Below, one piece after another: positions 38,499-48,094 of a stretch of 64,000 bases of DNA. Numbering within the stretch: the first letter of the stretch is position 1; the number at the start of each line of letters is the position of its first letter. Under the pieces are notes generated by a model. The model was not told where the DNA came from. It ran no database searches and was given only the letters and a program-made list of their open reading frames with translations. The position numbers were made by a program, and so were the translations under genes. This DNA comes from Nodularia sp034931045 (lineage in GTDB: Bacteria > Cyanobacteriota > Cyanobacteriia > Cyanobacteriales > Nostocaceae). The stretch lies in contig NZ_JAYGHH010000024.1 in NCBI RefSeq assembly GCF_034931045.1, positions 7,989-71,988 on the forward strand. Reading direction: 5' to 3'.

Positions 38499-40700
38499 AT
38501 GCGAAATAAAATCATACAGCAGTTGGTCAAAATACGCCAAAGGCTTAATCAATCGATTCAGTTGCAATTTCAAAATAGAAATTTTCAGAGACTAAAATTT
38601 GTTAATATTTTACTGCTTATAGCTATAGTCATAATTTTTACCTCCATTGGGGCTAACAGTAGAACGGCTCCACCCACATATCAAACATCTTGGGTTGGTA
38701 ATACCTTTGGTGGTGGCGAAAAGTGGGTACAAAATAATATTCAGGCAATGTATGTTGCATCTGATGGCACAGTTTATACAAATAGTATCTGGGATGAAGC
38801 CGGCAGAGAAGCAGGAATATATAAAGATGGCAATGTAATTGGTAAATTGAGTGATACCCACGGCTGGAGTCGTGTCGGTGGTCAAGCTGTAACGGCAAAC
38901 AGTAAATATATTTACATTGCCATGCATCAAGGTTTTGTGGACAGAAAAGATCAAGACTATCCCTCAAAAGGCACAAATTGGTATTGTGTCAGACGCTATG
39001 ACTTATCTGGAAAATCTGCACCTTTTACTGAAGGACGTGGTTGGGATAAGAGTATGTTAATTGTCAGTAATCAAAGTGCAGTTACTGGATTAGCTACTAG
39101 GGGAAATGAGTTATATGTAAGTGATGCTGCTGCTAACCGCTTGCGTGTTTACAACACGGAGACAATGAAAGAACTACGCAGTTTTAGTGTAGCCAGACCA
39201 GGGGGAATAACTGTTGATAAACAAGGCAATTTGTGGATTATTCAACGCAAAAATGGCAGTAATGCGGCGAAGATTGGGCATTATTCCCCGGTGGGAAAAC
39301 AATTACCCCAAGAGATTACTCAGATTGTAGAACCAAGTGCGATCGCAGTTGCTCCTCAAGACAGACTTTTAGTAGCCGAAAATGGTCCTCGTCAGCAAGT
39401 GCTGATATACCAAATTAAAAATCAGCCAGTGCAGGTTGGGACTTTAGGTAGTCAAGGAGGAGTTTATGGAGGTGTTCCTGGTGAAGTTAAAGATTTGAAA
39501 CTTTACGGGTTGACCGGAGTCGGTGCAGATTCCACAGGTAATATTTATGTAAATAGTAATGGTTTTAATAATTCCGGCACAGATTTACGTAAGTTTTCCT
39601 CATCAGGAAAGTTGTTATGGAAATTAATGGGATTAATGTTTGTTGATAATGCTGATACCGACCCCAAAAGTGATGGAGTAAATTTATTTACTAAACAAGA
39701 AGAATTTTGGATGGATTATAGTCAGCCGGCTGGTAAAAAATGGACTTACAAAGCCTACACATTAAATCCTTTTAAATATCCCCAAGATCCACGTTTGCAT
39801 ACATCACCGGATGCTACCTGGGTGCGCCGTATCCAAGGGAAACCTTTTATTTTTCTCACCGATATGTATGAAAGCTTTCTGCAAATTTATCGCTTCAATC
39901 CCAAAACAGATGGCAAAATAGCGATTCCGGCGGGAATGTTTGTGGGGACTCGTCCTGGTGGAGAAAAATCAGTGCAGGGAAATTGGCCGCCACAACAACC
40001 AGATAAAGGAGAATGGATTTGGCGCGATCGCAACAATAACGGTAAATTTGACCAAGGTGAATACGATAGCAGCGAAGATTATCCTTACATCGGGGGATGG
40101 TGGGTAGATACTAAAGGAGATGTTTGGAAAACTGTGCGAACTAAAGAAGGTATTCGCCACTATCCTTTGCAGGGACTAGATACTCATGGAAACCCTATCT
40201 ATACCTATAGTTCCATGCAAAAGCAAAAAACCCCCAGCCTATTTACCGATTTGCGGCGAATTGAGTATTTACCCACAACCGATACAATGTATTTATCAGG
40301 CTTCACAGTAGATCATCCAGCCGTTGGTGATGACACCAAAGTTGTGGGGTCTGAGATTGTGCGTTTTGATAATTGGAGTCAGGGAAATAGAACACCCCGT
40401 TGGCGAATAGTAGTCCCCCACGATACCACTGGTAAACGCGAAGTTTCTACCGCAAGCATGAGTATAGCTGGAGACTATGTTTTTGCTGTAACCGTGAAAA
40501 CAGCAGAAGTATATATCTATAATGCCAAAACAGGGGCTTTGGTGAAAAACTTAAAACCAGGCCCAGAAGTTGCCCACGAAAGTGGTTGGATTGATATTCC
40601 TTATGGGATTCGTGCTTTTCGGCGTTCTAATGGGGAATATCTTGTATTTCTCGAAGAAAATGCTAAAGCTAAAGTGATTGTGTATCGTTTAAAATTATAA
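38499..40700 (+). CDS. Large membrane-anchored beta-propeller-like (NHL/SMP-30 type) protein
   Basis: This 733-residue protein has a basic N-terminus and one hydrophobic segment at about residues 34-50 (FVNILLLIAIVIIFTSIGA), so it is exported or anchored facing out. The body has repeated propeller-strand patterns: AMYVASDGTVYTNSIWDEAG, GLATRGNELYVSDAAANRLR and GGITVDKQGNLWIIQRKNGS, then AIAVAPQDRLLVAEN and GVGADSTGNIYVNSNG. These are NHL- or SMP-30-like blades. RDRNNNGKFDQGEYD (about 507-521) is a dockerin/EF-hand-type calcium loop (D-x-N-x-N-G-x-F-D). No enzymatic residues are assigned. It stands between glycosyltransferase genes, suggesting binding or processing of an extracellular glycan. 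Exact family unknown. Confidence 0.7.
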   Translation: MRNKIIQQLVKIRQRLNQSIQLQFQNRNFQRLKFVNILLLIAIVIIFTSIGANSRTAPPTYQTSWVGNTFGGGEKWVQNNIQAMYVASDGTVYTNSIWDEAGREAGIYKDGNVIGKLSDTHGWSRVGGQAVTANSKYIYIAMHQGFVDRKDQDYPSKGTNWYCVRRYDLSGKSAPFTEGRGWDKSMLIVSNQSAVTGLATRGNELYVSDAAANRLRVYNTETMKELRSFSVARPGGITVDKQGNLWIIQRKNGSNAAKIGHYSPVGKQLPQEITQIVEPSAIAVAPQDRLLVAENGPRQQVLIYQIKNQPVQVGTLGSQGGVYGGVPGEVKDLKLYGLTGVGADSTGNIYVNSNGFNNSGTDLRKFSSSGKLLWKLMGLMFVDNADTDPKSDGVNLFTKQEEFWMDYSQPAGKKWTYKAYTLNPFKYPQDPRLHTSPDATWVRRIQGKPFIFLTDMYESFLQIYRFNPKTDGKIAIPAGMFVGTRPGGEKSVQGNWPPQQPDKGEWIWRDRNNNGKFDQGEYDSSEDYPYIGGWWVDTKGDVWKTVRTKEGIRHYPLQGLDTHGNPIYTYSSMQKQKTPSLFTDLRRIEYLPTTDTMYLSGFTVDHPAVGDDTKVVGSEIVRFDNWSQGNRTPRWRIVVPHDTTGKREVSTASMSIAGDYVFAVTVKTAEVYIYNAKTGALVKNLKPGPEVAHESGWIDIPYGIRAFRRSNGEYLVFLEENAKAKVIVYRLKL

Positions 40701-41487
40701 GCGTTAGCACAGAGATATAGTAATCCAGTTTACAGCTATTTTCAGGTAGATAGACCAAGTGCTAGGGGCGCAATGCCTGGCGATAGATGTGGTTTAAATA
40801 CATGAAAACATCTGTAATTTCTGGATTTCTTTGCGTAGGGGCGGGTTTTTGACTGTTCTCTAGATGTAGGGAACAAGAAACAGTATCAGCTATCTGTCAT
40901 CCCCAAATTTTCTGATTAATTCAACCCAAAATTCACACTTTTAATGGTATATCTTTCAAAAACCGTTCGGCTGACGCTCACGGCGAAGCCTGGCACATAC
41001 TTGCGGCTTTATCAGCCTCAAATCTTCGATTTATCTGGGTTTTATATTTATTCAGCCAGCCCTATGTAGTGTATAAAAAATACTTTATACAAGGATGTCA
41101 GGAACACAATACCCCTGAGTCATAAAATTTGAAATATTATTCTATCAATAAAGACATTATTTTACATTTACAGACTTTCTTTACAGAAAAAATAAATTTT
41201 TAAGTTTGAAGCAAGCAATAATTAAGTTATCGTTGTGCAGTACCTTAATACAAGTTGGCAGAACTAGCACAATCATTTGAAATGAATAACAGGCGTATTC
41301 TATAAGCGAGATTTTGAGTTTTTACTTCTGCCCTGCGGTGCTAGAAATTAAGTTTTCTAGATTTTAAAAAAGGAATTATATTTGATTTCAATTGTGATTC
41401 AAGAGTTAAAACACTTGAACATCAAATCTTGTCCAGAAACAATGAGCAACTTAATTAAATTAGTTGTTTTTTATGAGGAATTAAGTA
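40701..41487. other. Long intergenic region upstream of PIG-L deacetylase gene
   Basis: These 787 bp have no convincing gene. A 41-codon open frame at 40944-41069 overlaps repeat-like DNA (CTGACGCTCACGGCGAAGCC) and has no supporting features. The last 300 bp are AT-rich and should contain the promoter of the PIG-L/GT4 unit; GAGG at about 41475-41478 serves as its ribosome-binding site. Confidence 0.4.
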
Positions 41488-42294
41488 ATGATGGCAGTTA
41501 AAACTCGTTTGAAAAGTTTACAAAGTATATTTCCTTATACCTGGCTTGAGCAATTACAATACATTCACTCTAGATTACTGTGCAGATGGATTTTACTGCG
41601 TGGTATTCAGCCTTTAGAATTTAACCAAAAATCAGCAATGGTGTTTTCTCCGCATCAGGATGATGAAACCTTCGGGTGTGGGGGGATGATTGCTCATAAG
41701 CGTGAACAGGGAATACCCGTTATAGTTGTATTTTTGACAGATGGACAGGGATTAGGAGTTTCAGATTCTCAAAAAACTATTGTCGAAGTCCGCCAACAAG
41801 AAGCACAAAAAGCATTAGGAATTTTAGGAGTAGAAGCTTCAAACATCCACTTTTTAGCCAAACTAGACGGGAATTTAAAAAACTTAAACTATGAAGAAAA
41901 ACAACAAACAATTTCTCAGCTATCTGCACTAATTCAGTATTATCAACCAGAAGAAGTTTATGTACCTCACCATAAAGATTGTCATACAGATCATGAGGCT
42001 ACCTATGAATTAGTCAAGGCCGCAATATCTGACGAAAAGCTACTCTGCATCTACGCTCAAAATAATATAACAATTGAATTGATTCAATATCCTATTTGGT
42101 TATTCTGGAGAGCGCCACTATTTATTTTGCTTAAGTTACAGGATATAGCAGCAGCGCACTGCTTTTCGATCACACCAGTTCAAGCTAAAAAAACTAGAGC
42201 GATCGCTTCTTATGTTTCCCAAATGAAAAGCTTACCTCGTGGATTTATTAACCGCTTTTTAGACTCTTATGAAATATTTTTTAAGGCTGACTAA
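41488..42294 (+). CDS. PIG-L family deacetylase
   Basis: This 268-residue zinc-dependent N-deacetylase acts on GlcNAc-type sugars or glycolipids. VFSPHQDDETFGCGGMIAHK (about residues 51-70) is the first metal-binding motif, normally HPDDE, here with Gln for Pro. YVPHHKDCHTDHEATYE (about 155-171) supplies the third metal ligand His. TPVQAKKTRAIASYVSQMKS near the C-terminus is typical of the family. It is followed after 20 bp by a GT4 gene, so deacetylation and glycosyl transfer may be consecutive steps, as in mycothiol or bacillithiol-type chemistry or lipid-linked glycans. Two ATG codons in tandem (41488, 41491) are both possible starts. Confidence 0.88.
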   Translation: MMAVKTRLKSLQSIFPYTWLEQLQYIHSRLLCRWILLRGIQPLEFNQKSAMVFSPHQDDETFGCGGMIAHKREQGIPVIVVFLTDGQGLGVSDSQKTIVEVRQQEAQKALGILGVEASNIHFLAKLDGNLKNLNYEEKQQTISQLSALIQYYQPEEVYVPHHKDCHTDHEATYELVKAAISDEKLLCIYAQNNITIELIQYPIWLFWRAPLFILLKLQDIAAAHCFSITPVQAKKTRAIASYVSQMKSLPRGFINRFLDSYEIFFKAD

Positions 42295-42314
42295 CATCTG
42301 AGGATAAAAACTAT

Positions 42315-43424
42315 ATGCGGATATTACATATCATCAATCATGTGCAGAACATTGGGAATGGAATTGTTAATGTGGCAGTGGACTTAGCTTGTTTACAAAG
42401 TAAAAATGATCATACTGTGGCTGTAGTTTCCAATGGCGGAGAATATGAGGCATTATTAGATTTTTATGATGTCAGACACTGGCAATTAAGTCAGACAAGG
42501 GAACCTTTAAATATTCTGAAAGCTGCTTGGCGTTATCAACAGATGATCCAAGAATTTCAGCCAGATATTGTCCATGCACACATGATGACAGGGGTTGTGT
42601 TAGCAGGGATGTTTAAAAACATCTGTAAGTATACATTAGTTTCCACAGTACATAATGAGTTTCAGCGTAGTGCAGTACTAATGGGATTGGCAGATCGGGT
42701 AATTGCAGTTAGTCATGCAGTGGCTAATTCAATGGAACGGCGTGGTATCCCCAAGTCAAAGCTACGGGTAGTATCCAACGGGACATTAAATAGTCCGCGA
42801 CATCGCAATATTCAAGATTATCAACCACTCCCTCTACAGCGTCCAGCAATTACCACTGTCGCCGGGATGTATTCTCGCAAAGGAATTATTGATTTAATTG
42901 TAGCTTTTATCAAAGTTGCAGAAAAGTTTCCCCAAGCGCATCTATATTTAGTCGGAGATGGGCCTGATCGTTCGATGTTTGAGGCTATGGTGCAGAAGAC
43001 TATTTATCGCGATCGCATTCATTTTGAAGGTTTCCAGCCAGAACCGCAACGCTATATGTTAGCAACGGATGTTTTTGTTCTGGCTTCACACTGCGAATCC
43101 TTTGGTTTAGTGCTGACAGAAGCACGGGAAGCAGGTTGTGCAATTATCGCCAGCGATATAGACGGTATCCCAGAAACTTTAGATAATCGACAAGCTGGTA
43201 TTTTAGTTCCACCTCAAGATAGTCAAACCTTAGCCACAGCTTTAACACAATTACTCAAAGATAAAGTACAGTTACACAGGTGGAAATGTCGCGCCCAGGA
43301 AAATTTACAGCGTTTCAGCGCAGCGCGTGTGAATGAGGAAACGCTGGCTGTCTATCAAGAATTAGCTACGAACTACAATACCTCGCAAGTAGTCGAAAGG
43401 AAAGAAGTTTTAGTTGGTAAATAA
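42315..43424 (+). CDS. Glycosyltransferase family 4
   Basis: This 369-residue GT-B glycosyltransferase begins MRILHIINHVQNIGNGIVNV, with the N-terminal Rossmann strand and loop. VDLACLQSKNDHTVAVVSNG follows. TVAGMYSRKGIIDLIVAF (about 179-196) starts the C-terminal domain, and CESFGLVLTEAREAGCAIIA (about 256-275) carries the E-x7-E donor motif. The C-terminus VERKEVLVGK is polar. It is 20 bp after the PIG-L deacetylase gene and most likely cotranscribed. It is closer in sequence style to capsule/EPS-type GT4 enzymes than to sucrose synthases. A terminator-like hairpin follows at 43434-43457. Confidence 0.9.
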   Translation: MRILHIINHVQNIGNGIVNVAVDLACLQSKNDHTVAVVSNGGEYEALLDFYDVRHWQLSQTREPLNILKAAWRYQQMIQEFQPDIVHAHMMTGVVLAGMFKNICKYTLVSTVHNEFQRSAVLMGLADRVIAVSHAVANSMERRGIPKSKLRVVSNGTLNSPRHRNIQDYQPLPLQRPAITTVAGMYSRKGIIDLIVAFIKVAEKFPQAHLYLVGDGPDRSMFEAMVQKTIYRDRIHFEGFQPEPQRYMLATDVFVLASHCESFGLVLTEAREAGCAIIASDIDGIPETLDNRQAGILVPPQDSQTLATALTQLLKDKVQLHRWKCRAQENLQRFSAARVNEETLAVYQELATNYNTSQVVERKEVLVGK

Positions 43425-43433
43425 GATAATTAG

Positions 43434-43457
43434 GGGATGGGTGATAACACTCATCCC
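43434..43457. terminator. Hairpin between convergent genes
   Basis: A 10-bp stem with one G-T pair, GGGATGGGTG / CACTCATCCC, and a 4-nt loop ATAA. It sits 10 bp after the GT4 stop and 38 bp from the ABC permease stop. There is no clear T run, so it may be a bidirectional, imperfect terminator. Confidence 0.6.
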
Positions 43458-43494
43458 ACAAGGAAATTTGGGGTGTTTTTTGAGTTTTTAGGTT

Positions 43495-45147
43495 CTAATT
43501 TTTGGCTAATAGTGCCTTTGTTGCTGATTCTCCTGCTTTTTGTAATTGGCGCTTAGTTTGGAACAGCAATAAACCTAAAATACTGGCGTGTCCCAAAATT
43601 GCTAGGAAAGGAAGCATTGCACCTAAAGAATTATGGTTTGGTGGGTATACAAATAGGAGTGGTGCAGTTACAGAAAACAACCACAGAAAAGTTTGGTTAC
43701 TAGGTTGAGAAAACAACATTCCTAAGATAATTGGTGGCAAGATAATTACAGCACCCAGAATGCCATTAGTCCATAACAAACTTTGCCCATTTTTCATGAA
43801 TAAAAGTAATTGGGCTAAAGCTGCATAAATCACCACTAAACTAAATGCAAAAATTAAAGACCCAACAGCATTAAGATTGTCCCATTGCTGATTTGATGCC
43901 AGAAAAACAAATACACCTAAACTGCTAATAGCAATTAAAGCATTAATGGCGATCGCCAGTACACCCGGACTTTTTTCACCCCATACTAAATCTTTGATTA
44001 ACTTGCGCTTTCCTGGATGTTTAGCACTATAAATATGCCGATATCTAGCCCAATCTTGTAGTGTTTGGCGATTCGGTGTAAGTGCAGCAATCAGATACAA
44101 AAATAGCCATAAATTCAAAAAAATCAACCCTGCAAAATTATCCTTGATGTCTGAGGAATTCCAATTAGCACATCCTAAAGTAATAACTGCAAAGCTAGTA
44201 GTTAGTAAATAACTTTGCTGTTTACTCAACATTGTGGCATTGGGATCACGATAGCAACGCTGTAAAGATTGCCAAATAAAGTAAATTCCAATTAAATAAA
44301 CCGATAAACTAAAGCCACTTGTAAGGGCAAAACTTTCTCCTAATGGTAGGCCGAACCAGTGAAAATTATCAAGTTCAAAATTGGCTAAAGCATGGGGAAT
44401 AAAATATTGGGGACTGATTAAACTCAATATTACTATGGGATTACTAACTGCTGTTCCATGTCTCAGTGCTTGTTCAGTAAATAATAGAAAAACCAAAACA
44501 AACCCGCTTCCTAACCAAGATTGAAAACTACCTAGCCAAGAACCTATTAAGGCAAATAGCAATGAACCACTGTAGTAGAACAGGCTAGAAACGAACAAAA
44601 TTACATAAAAAATCAAAATTTGATTCAATGATAATTTGGCATTTAAACCTGACCACAAATGTAAAGGTATTGCCAGCAACATGACAGCATACAAAAGGAT
44701 CGGTACGCCCAGCATCTTACCATAAAGAATACTTTGCGGTGATTGGGGCGTAAGACGAATAAAGTTTAGCGTATCTCGTCTTTCTTCTGTGGCTAAATCA
44801 TTGATGAGTAGATAGGTTCCACCAACTAAAATAGCAAAAACTCCCAACAAACTGAGCAAGTTAAAAACGTCTTGATACCATAATTGCCAGTTGATAATTA
44901 TGTTATTAGAATTGTCGAAAATACAGTCATTTAAACTATATTTTAATTGACCAGTACAATACTTGTTAGCGTGTGGTAATTTAATCAGACTTGGCGGCAG
45001 TTGTACTTGGAAATACATGAAGAGTATAAACTGACCAAGCAATGATATAGATCCTGCTAACAAAATGTTGCGCGTTTTTAAACGCCCTTTTAGTTCTCGG
45101 AGGAATTGAGGGTTTAATTCGTTTAATTTGTGCTTGAGATTGAGCAT
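43495..45147 (-). CDS. ABC transporter permease (ABC-2-like exporter), paralogue 1
   Basis: This 550-residue membrane protein begins MLNLKHKLNELNPQFLRELK. About twelve hydrophobic segments follow, including LSLLGVFAILVGGTYLLIN and LFALIGSWLGSFQSWLGSGF. The start at 45147 is chosen because GGAG lies 11 nt before this ATG and because the paralogous gene at 45403 starts at the equivalent place; the frame also opens at a TTG 15 nt upstream. DEATEERRDTLNFIRLTPQS-like residues (ATEERRDTLNFIRLTP here) at about 120 are the coupling region. Together with the paralogue and the ATPase at 46969 it should form an export or membrane-remodelling ABC complex. The substrate is unknown. Confidence 0.85.
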   Translation of the reverse strand: MLNLKHKLNELNPQFLRELKGRLKTRNILLAGSISLLGQFILFMYFQVQLPPSLIKLPHANKYCTGQLKYSLNDCIFDNSNNIIINWQLWYQDVFNLLSLLGVFAILVGGTYLLINDLATEERRDTLNFIRLTPQSPQSILYGKMLGVPILLYAVMLLAIPLHLWSGLNAKLSLNQILIFYVILFVSSLFYYSGSLLFALIGSWLGSFQSWLGSGFVLVFLLFTEQALRHGTAVSNPIVILSLISPQYFIPHALANFELDNFHWFGLPLGESFALTSGFSLSVYLIGIYFIWQSLQRCYRDPNATMLSKQQSYLLTTSFAVITLGCANWNSSDIKDNFAGLIFLNLWLFLYLIAALTPNRQTLQDWARYRHIYSAKHPGKRKLIKDLVWGEKSPGVLAIAINALIAISSLGVFVFLASNQQWDNLNAVGSLIFAFSLVVIYAALAQLLLFMKNGQSLLWTNGILGAVIILPPIILGMLFSQPSNQTFLWLFSVTAPLLFVYPPNHNSLGAMLPFLAILGHASILGLLLFQTKRQLQKAGESATKALLAKN

Positions 45148-45402
45148 AATTGCTAACTCCAATAATAGACAGTAAGTAAGTGGGTGTAAATAAAGTTAAT
45201 GGATGGGGTCATCATTGGTAAGGATTTTTGCCCTGTTGACTTTTAGTAATATAGTTTGGTGTTGTCCTACCTACTTAGTTATGATTGACTGATGAAGATG
45301 TTTTTTGTGTCCTAAGTCTAACAAAATATTTTCTCAGTTTTATTGATGAAAAACCGCCAAGACGCAAAGAGAGGAGGGTTTAATAGGCTTTTTTATCAGT
45401 TT

Positions 45403-46926
45403 CTAAGCTTCTGTTAATAGTGCTTTTGTTGCTGATTCTCCTGCTTTTTGCAATAGGCGTTTGGTTTGGAACAGTAATAAACCTAAAATAGTGGCGTGTG
45501 CCAAAATTGCTAAAAAAGTCATCATTGCACTTAAAGGAAGATTATTTGGTGGCCATAAAATGATTGCTGGCCCAACTATAGAAAATAACCACATAAATTG
45601 GTGATTAGTATTAGAAAGTAAAATTCCTAAAACAATTGGTGGTAAGCAAATTACAGCAGCCAGCGTGGTATTAGTCCATAATAATCTCTGTTCATTTTTC
45701 ATAAATAACATTAGTTGAGCGAAGGCTGCATAAATCAGTAATAAACTAAATGCAAAGATTACAGCTACCACAGCGTTAAGTATTTCAATTCCATGATTAA
45801 ATGACAAAGAAATCGATATACTTAAACTGGTAATAACAATTACAGCATTGATAGCGATCGCTAGTATAGCCGGACTTTTTTCTCCCCAAATTAAATCTTT
45901 GATTAACTTGCGCTTTCCTGGATGTTTAGCACGATAAATGTGCTGATATCTTGCCCAGTCTTGTAGTGTTTGACGATTTGGTGTTAGTGCCGCAATTAGA
46001 TATAAGAATAGCCCAAAGTTCAGAAATATTAAACTGATCAAAGATTCCTTATTTAGAGAATTGACGCATCCTAATGTAATAGCTGTAAAGCTAGTAGTTA
46101 GGAAATAACTCTGCTTTTTACTCAACATTGTGGCATGAGGAGCATGATAGCAACGTTCTATAGATTGCCAGATAAAGTAAGTTCCAATGGAGTAAACTAA
46201 TAAACTAAATCCGGCGACAATAGCAAAATTATTTCCTAATGGTAGACCAAACCAACGGAAACCAACAAGGCTAAAATTATTGCTAGAACTAGGAATAAAA
46301 TATTGGGGATTAATTAGCCTCAAGATTACCAGAAAATCTGTCATCCTCCCATACAAGTCTCTCTGCGTCAATAGCAAGAAAACTATAATAAAGCCGCTTG
46401 ATAACCCAGCTTGGAAACGACCTAACCAAGAACCGACTAAGCTAAATAGTAATGCGCCACTATAATAGAAAATACTAGCGGCTAACACAATTACGTAAAA
46501 AATTAAAATCTGATGCCAGGGTAAATTTGCATTTATACCTAACCACAAATGAAAGGGAATTGCCAGTAATATGACAATATACCAAAAGATAGGAACCCCC
46601 AGCATTTTACCAAAAAGAACACTTTGAGATGATTGGGGACTAAGACGGATAAAATTTAGTGTGCCTCGTTTTTCTTCATTGGCTATATCATTGATGAGTG
46701 CATGGCTTCCACTGACTAAGAGGACAGAAACTGCTATCAAACTGAACCAATCAAAAACTACTTGATAAAATCTAGTGTCATTGATTGTAGCTTGCTCTAT
46801 AAAAATAACCTGAGCAATGAAAGATATAATTATTGCTAATAAAAGGGTGCGTGGTTTTAAACGCCCTTTAAGTTCTCGTAAGAACTGAGGATTTAATTCG
46901 TTGAGTTTAGAACTGAAATTAGGCAT
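45403..46926 (-). CDS. ABC transporter permease, paralogue 2
   Basis: This 507-residue protein is clearly homologous to the preceding permease. Shared blocks include KLNELNPQFLRELKGRLK at the N-terminus, GTLNFIRLSPQSSQSVLFGK, ALTPNRQTLQDWARYQHIY and LIKDLIWGEKSPAILAIAIN, and the C-terminal LLLFQTKRLLQKAGESATKA. It lacks about 40 residues in the first extracytoplasmic loop, the region that in paralogue 1 contains two Cys. A tandem duplication followed by divergence is the simple explanation, and the two proteins probably form a heterodimer. It is preceded by the ATPase gene (42 bp), so all three are probably in one operon. Substrate unknown. Confidence 0.87.
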   Translation of the reverse strand: MPNFSSKLNELNPQFLRELKGRLKPRTLLLAIIISFIAQVIFIEQATINDTRFYQVVFDWFSLIAVSVLLVSGSHALINDIANEEKRGTLNFIRLSPQSSQSVLFGKMLGVPIFWYIVILLAIPFHLWLGINANLPWHQILIFYVIVLAASIFYYSGALLFSLVGSWLGRFQAGLSSGFIIVFLLLTQRDLYGRMTDFLVILRLINPQYFIPSSSNNFSLVGFRWFGLPLGNNFAIVAGFSLLVYSIGTYFIWQSIERCYHAPHATMLSKKQSYFLTTSFTAITLGCVNSLNKESLISLIFLNFGLFLYLIAALTPNRQTLQDWARYQHIYRAKHPGKRKLIKDLIWGEKSPAILAIAINAVIVITSLSISISLSFNHGIEILNAVVAVIFAFSLLLIYAAFAQLMLFMKNEQRLLWTNTTLAAVICLPPIVLGILLSNTNHQFMWLFSIVGPAIILWPPNNLPLSAMMTFLAILAHATILGLLLFQTKRLLQKAGESATKALLTEA

Positions 46927-46968
46927 ATTTTACAACTCCAAAAAGGAACAACTAAAATTATAAATTCA

Positions 46969-47919
46969 TCAAGAGGCTTGTTTGTGTCCTAATTTTAAGA
47001 AAATACTTTCTAAATCTTCTTGAATGCAGTGAAAATCAGTTATGGGAACTTTGGAGACAATGAGCGATCGCAATAAATCAGCACAATCTTCCTGTGTACC
47101 CGAAAAATTAACTCGCAAGCTATTTTGACCTAGTATTTTCTCCCATTCTTTCACTAAAGAATGATTTTTTAATTCACTTTCAAGAGATTCTAAACTCCCT
47201 AGAGTTGATATAATAATTTGTTGGCGAGAAAGTCGTTTGTAAAGTTCTTGGAGTGACGCACTTTCCACTAAAAAACCTAACTCCATAATGCCGACAGAAG
47301 TACAGAGTTCAGCTAAATCACTCAAAACATGGGAAGAAATTAAAATTGTCATCCCCGCTTCTTGCAATGATTTAATAATTTGCCGAAACTGCATCCTTGC
47401 AATGGGGTCAAGCCCAGAAACAGGCTCATCTAAAAGTAGTAAAATTGGTTCGTGAATAATCGTTCTAGCTAAACTTAAACGCTGTTTCATCCCCCTTGAT
47501 AGGGTAGAAATGAGACTGTGGCGTTTATTACCCAGTTGGATCAGTTCTAAAACTTGATGTAAGCGTTGAGTGCGTCGTGGTTCTCGCAAACGGTACAACC
47601 GTGCAAAATAATCCAAGTAATCCCAGACTGTCAAATCTTCATACAAGGGATAATCATCAGGTAAGTAGCCCAAGTGACGCTTAATGCTAGAATTACTCTT
47701 GTCAAGCCGCAAGCGATCGCCATTAATATAAATCTCACCTGTAGTTGGTTCTTCCGCCGCAGCCAACATTCGGATCAGACTTGTTTTACCAGCACCATTT
47801 GGCCCGATTAGTCCATACACCTCACCCACCTGAATTTCTAAATCAACATCATTGACAGCAACGTGTCGTTCAAATTGCTTAGTTAATCCGCAAGTCTGGA
47901 TCGCTAATTCTTTTACCAT
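46969..47919 (-). CDS. ABC transporter ATP-binding protein
   Basis: This 316-residue ATPase has the complete set of ABC motifs. Walker A is GPNGAGKT at 39-46, the Q-loop region follows with YLPDDYPLYEDLTVWDYL (Q replaced in the usual position by D), the signature LSRGMKQRL is at 140-148 and Walker B ILLLLDEP at 159-166. After about residue 220 an extra regulatory tail resembles that of CcmA/NatA-type exporters. It is the first gene of the cluster with two permeases downstream, all on the minus strand. The complex should use ATP to export or rearrange a membrane substrate; antibiotic, lipid or polysaccharide export are all possible. Confidence 0.95.
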   Translation of the reverse strand: MVKELAIQTCGLTKQFERHVAVNDVDLEIQVGEVYGLIGPNGAGKTSLIRMLAAAEEPTTGEIYINGDRLRLDKSNSSIKRHLGYLPDDYPLYEDLTVWDYLDYFARLYRLREPRRTQRLHQVLELIQLGNKRHSLISTLSRGMKQRLSLARTIIHEPILLLLDEPVSGLDPIARMQFRQIIKSLQEAGMTILISSHVLSDLAELCTSVGIMELGFLVESASLQELYKRLSRQQIIISTLGSLESLESELKNHSLVKEWEKILGQNSLRVNFSGTQEDCADLLRSLIVSKVPITDFHCIQEDLESIFLKLGHKQAS

Positions 47920-48094
47920 AACTGCTACAGTAAGGCTATTGTTAAAACACTAACATATCCTTTGTCTACAGTCTTTGTCAGCCTTGTTTCGGAAATAGCA
48001 ACTAATTTTTTTTAGGAACATTTTTAGCCGTAATTACCACAAAATATACTGTATATAAAATTAGAGTTCCCCAAAAAACCTGAAAATCCTCAAT

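Noticed and set aside
40944..41069. 41-codon open frame in the gap before the PIG-L gene
   Set aside because: No ribosome-binding site or recognisable motif and it overlaps repeat-like DNA.
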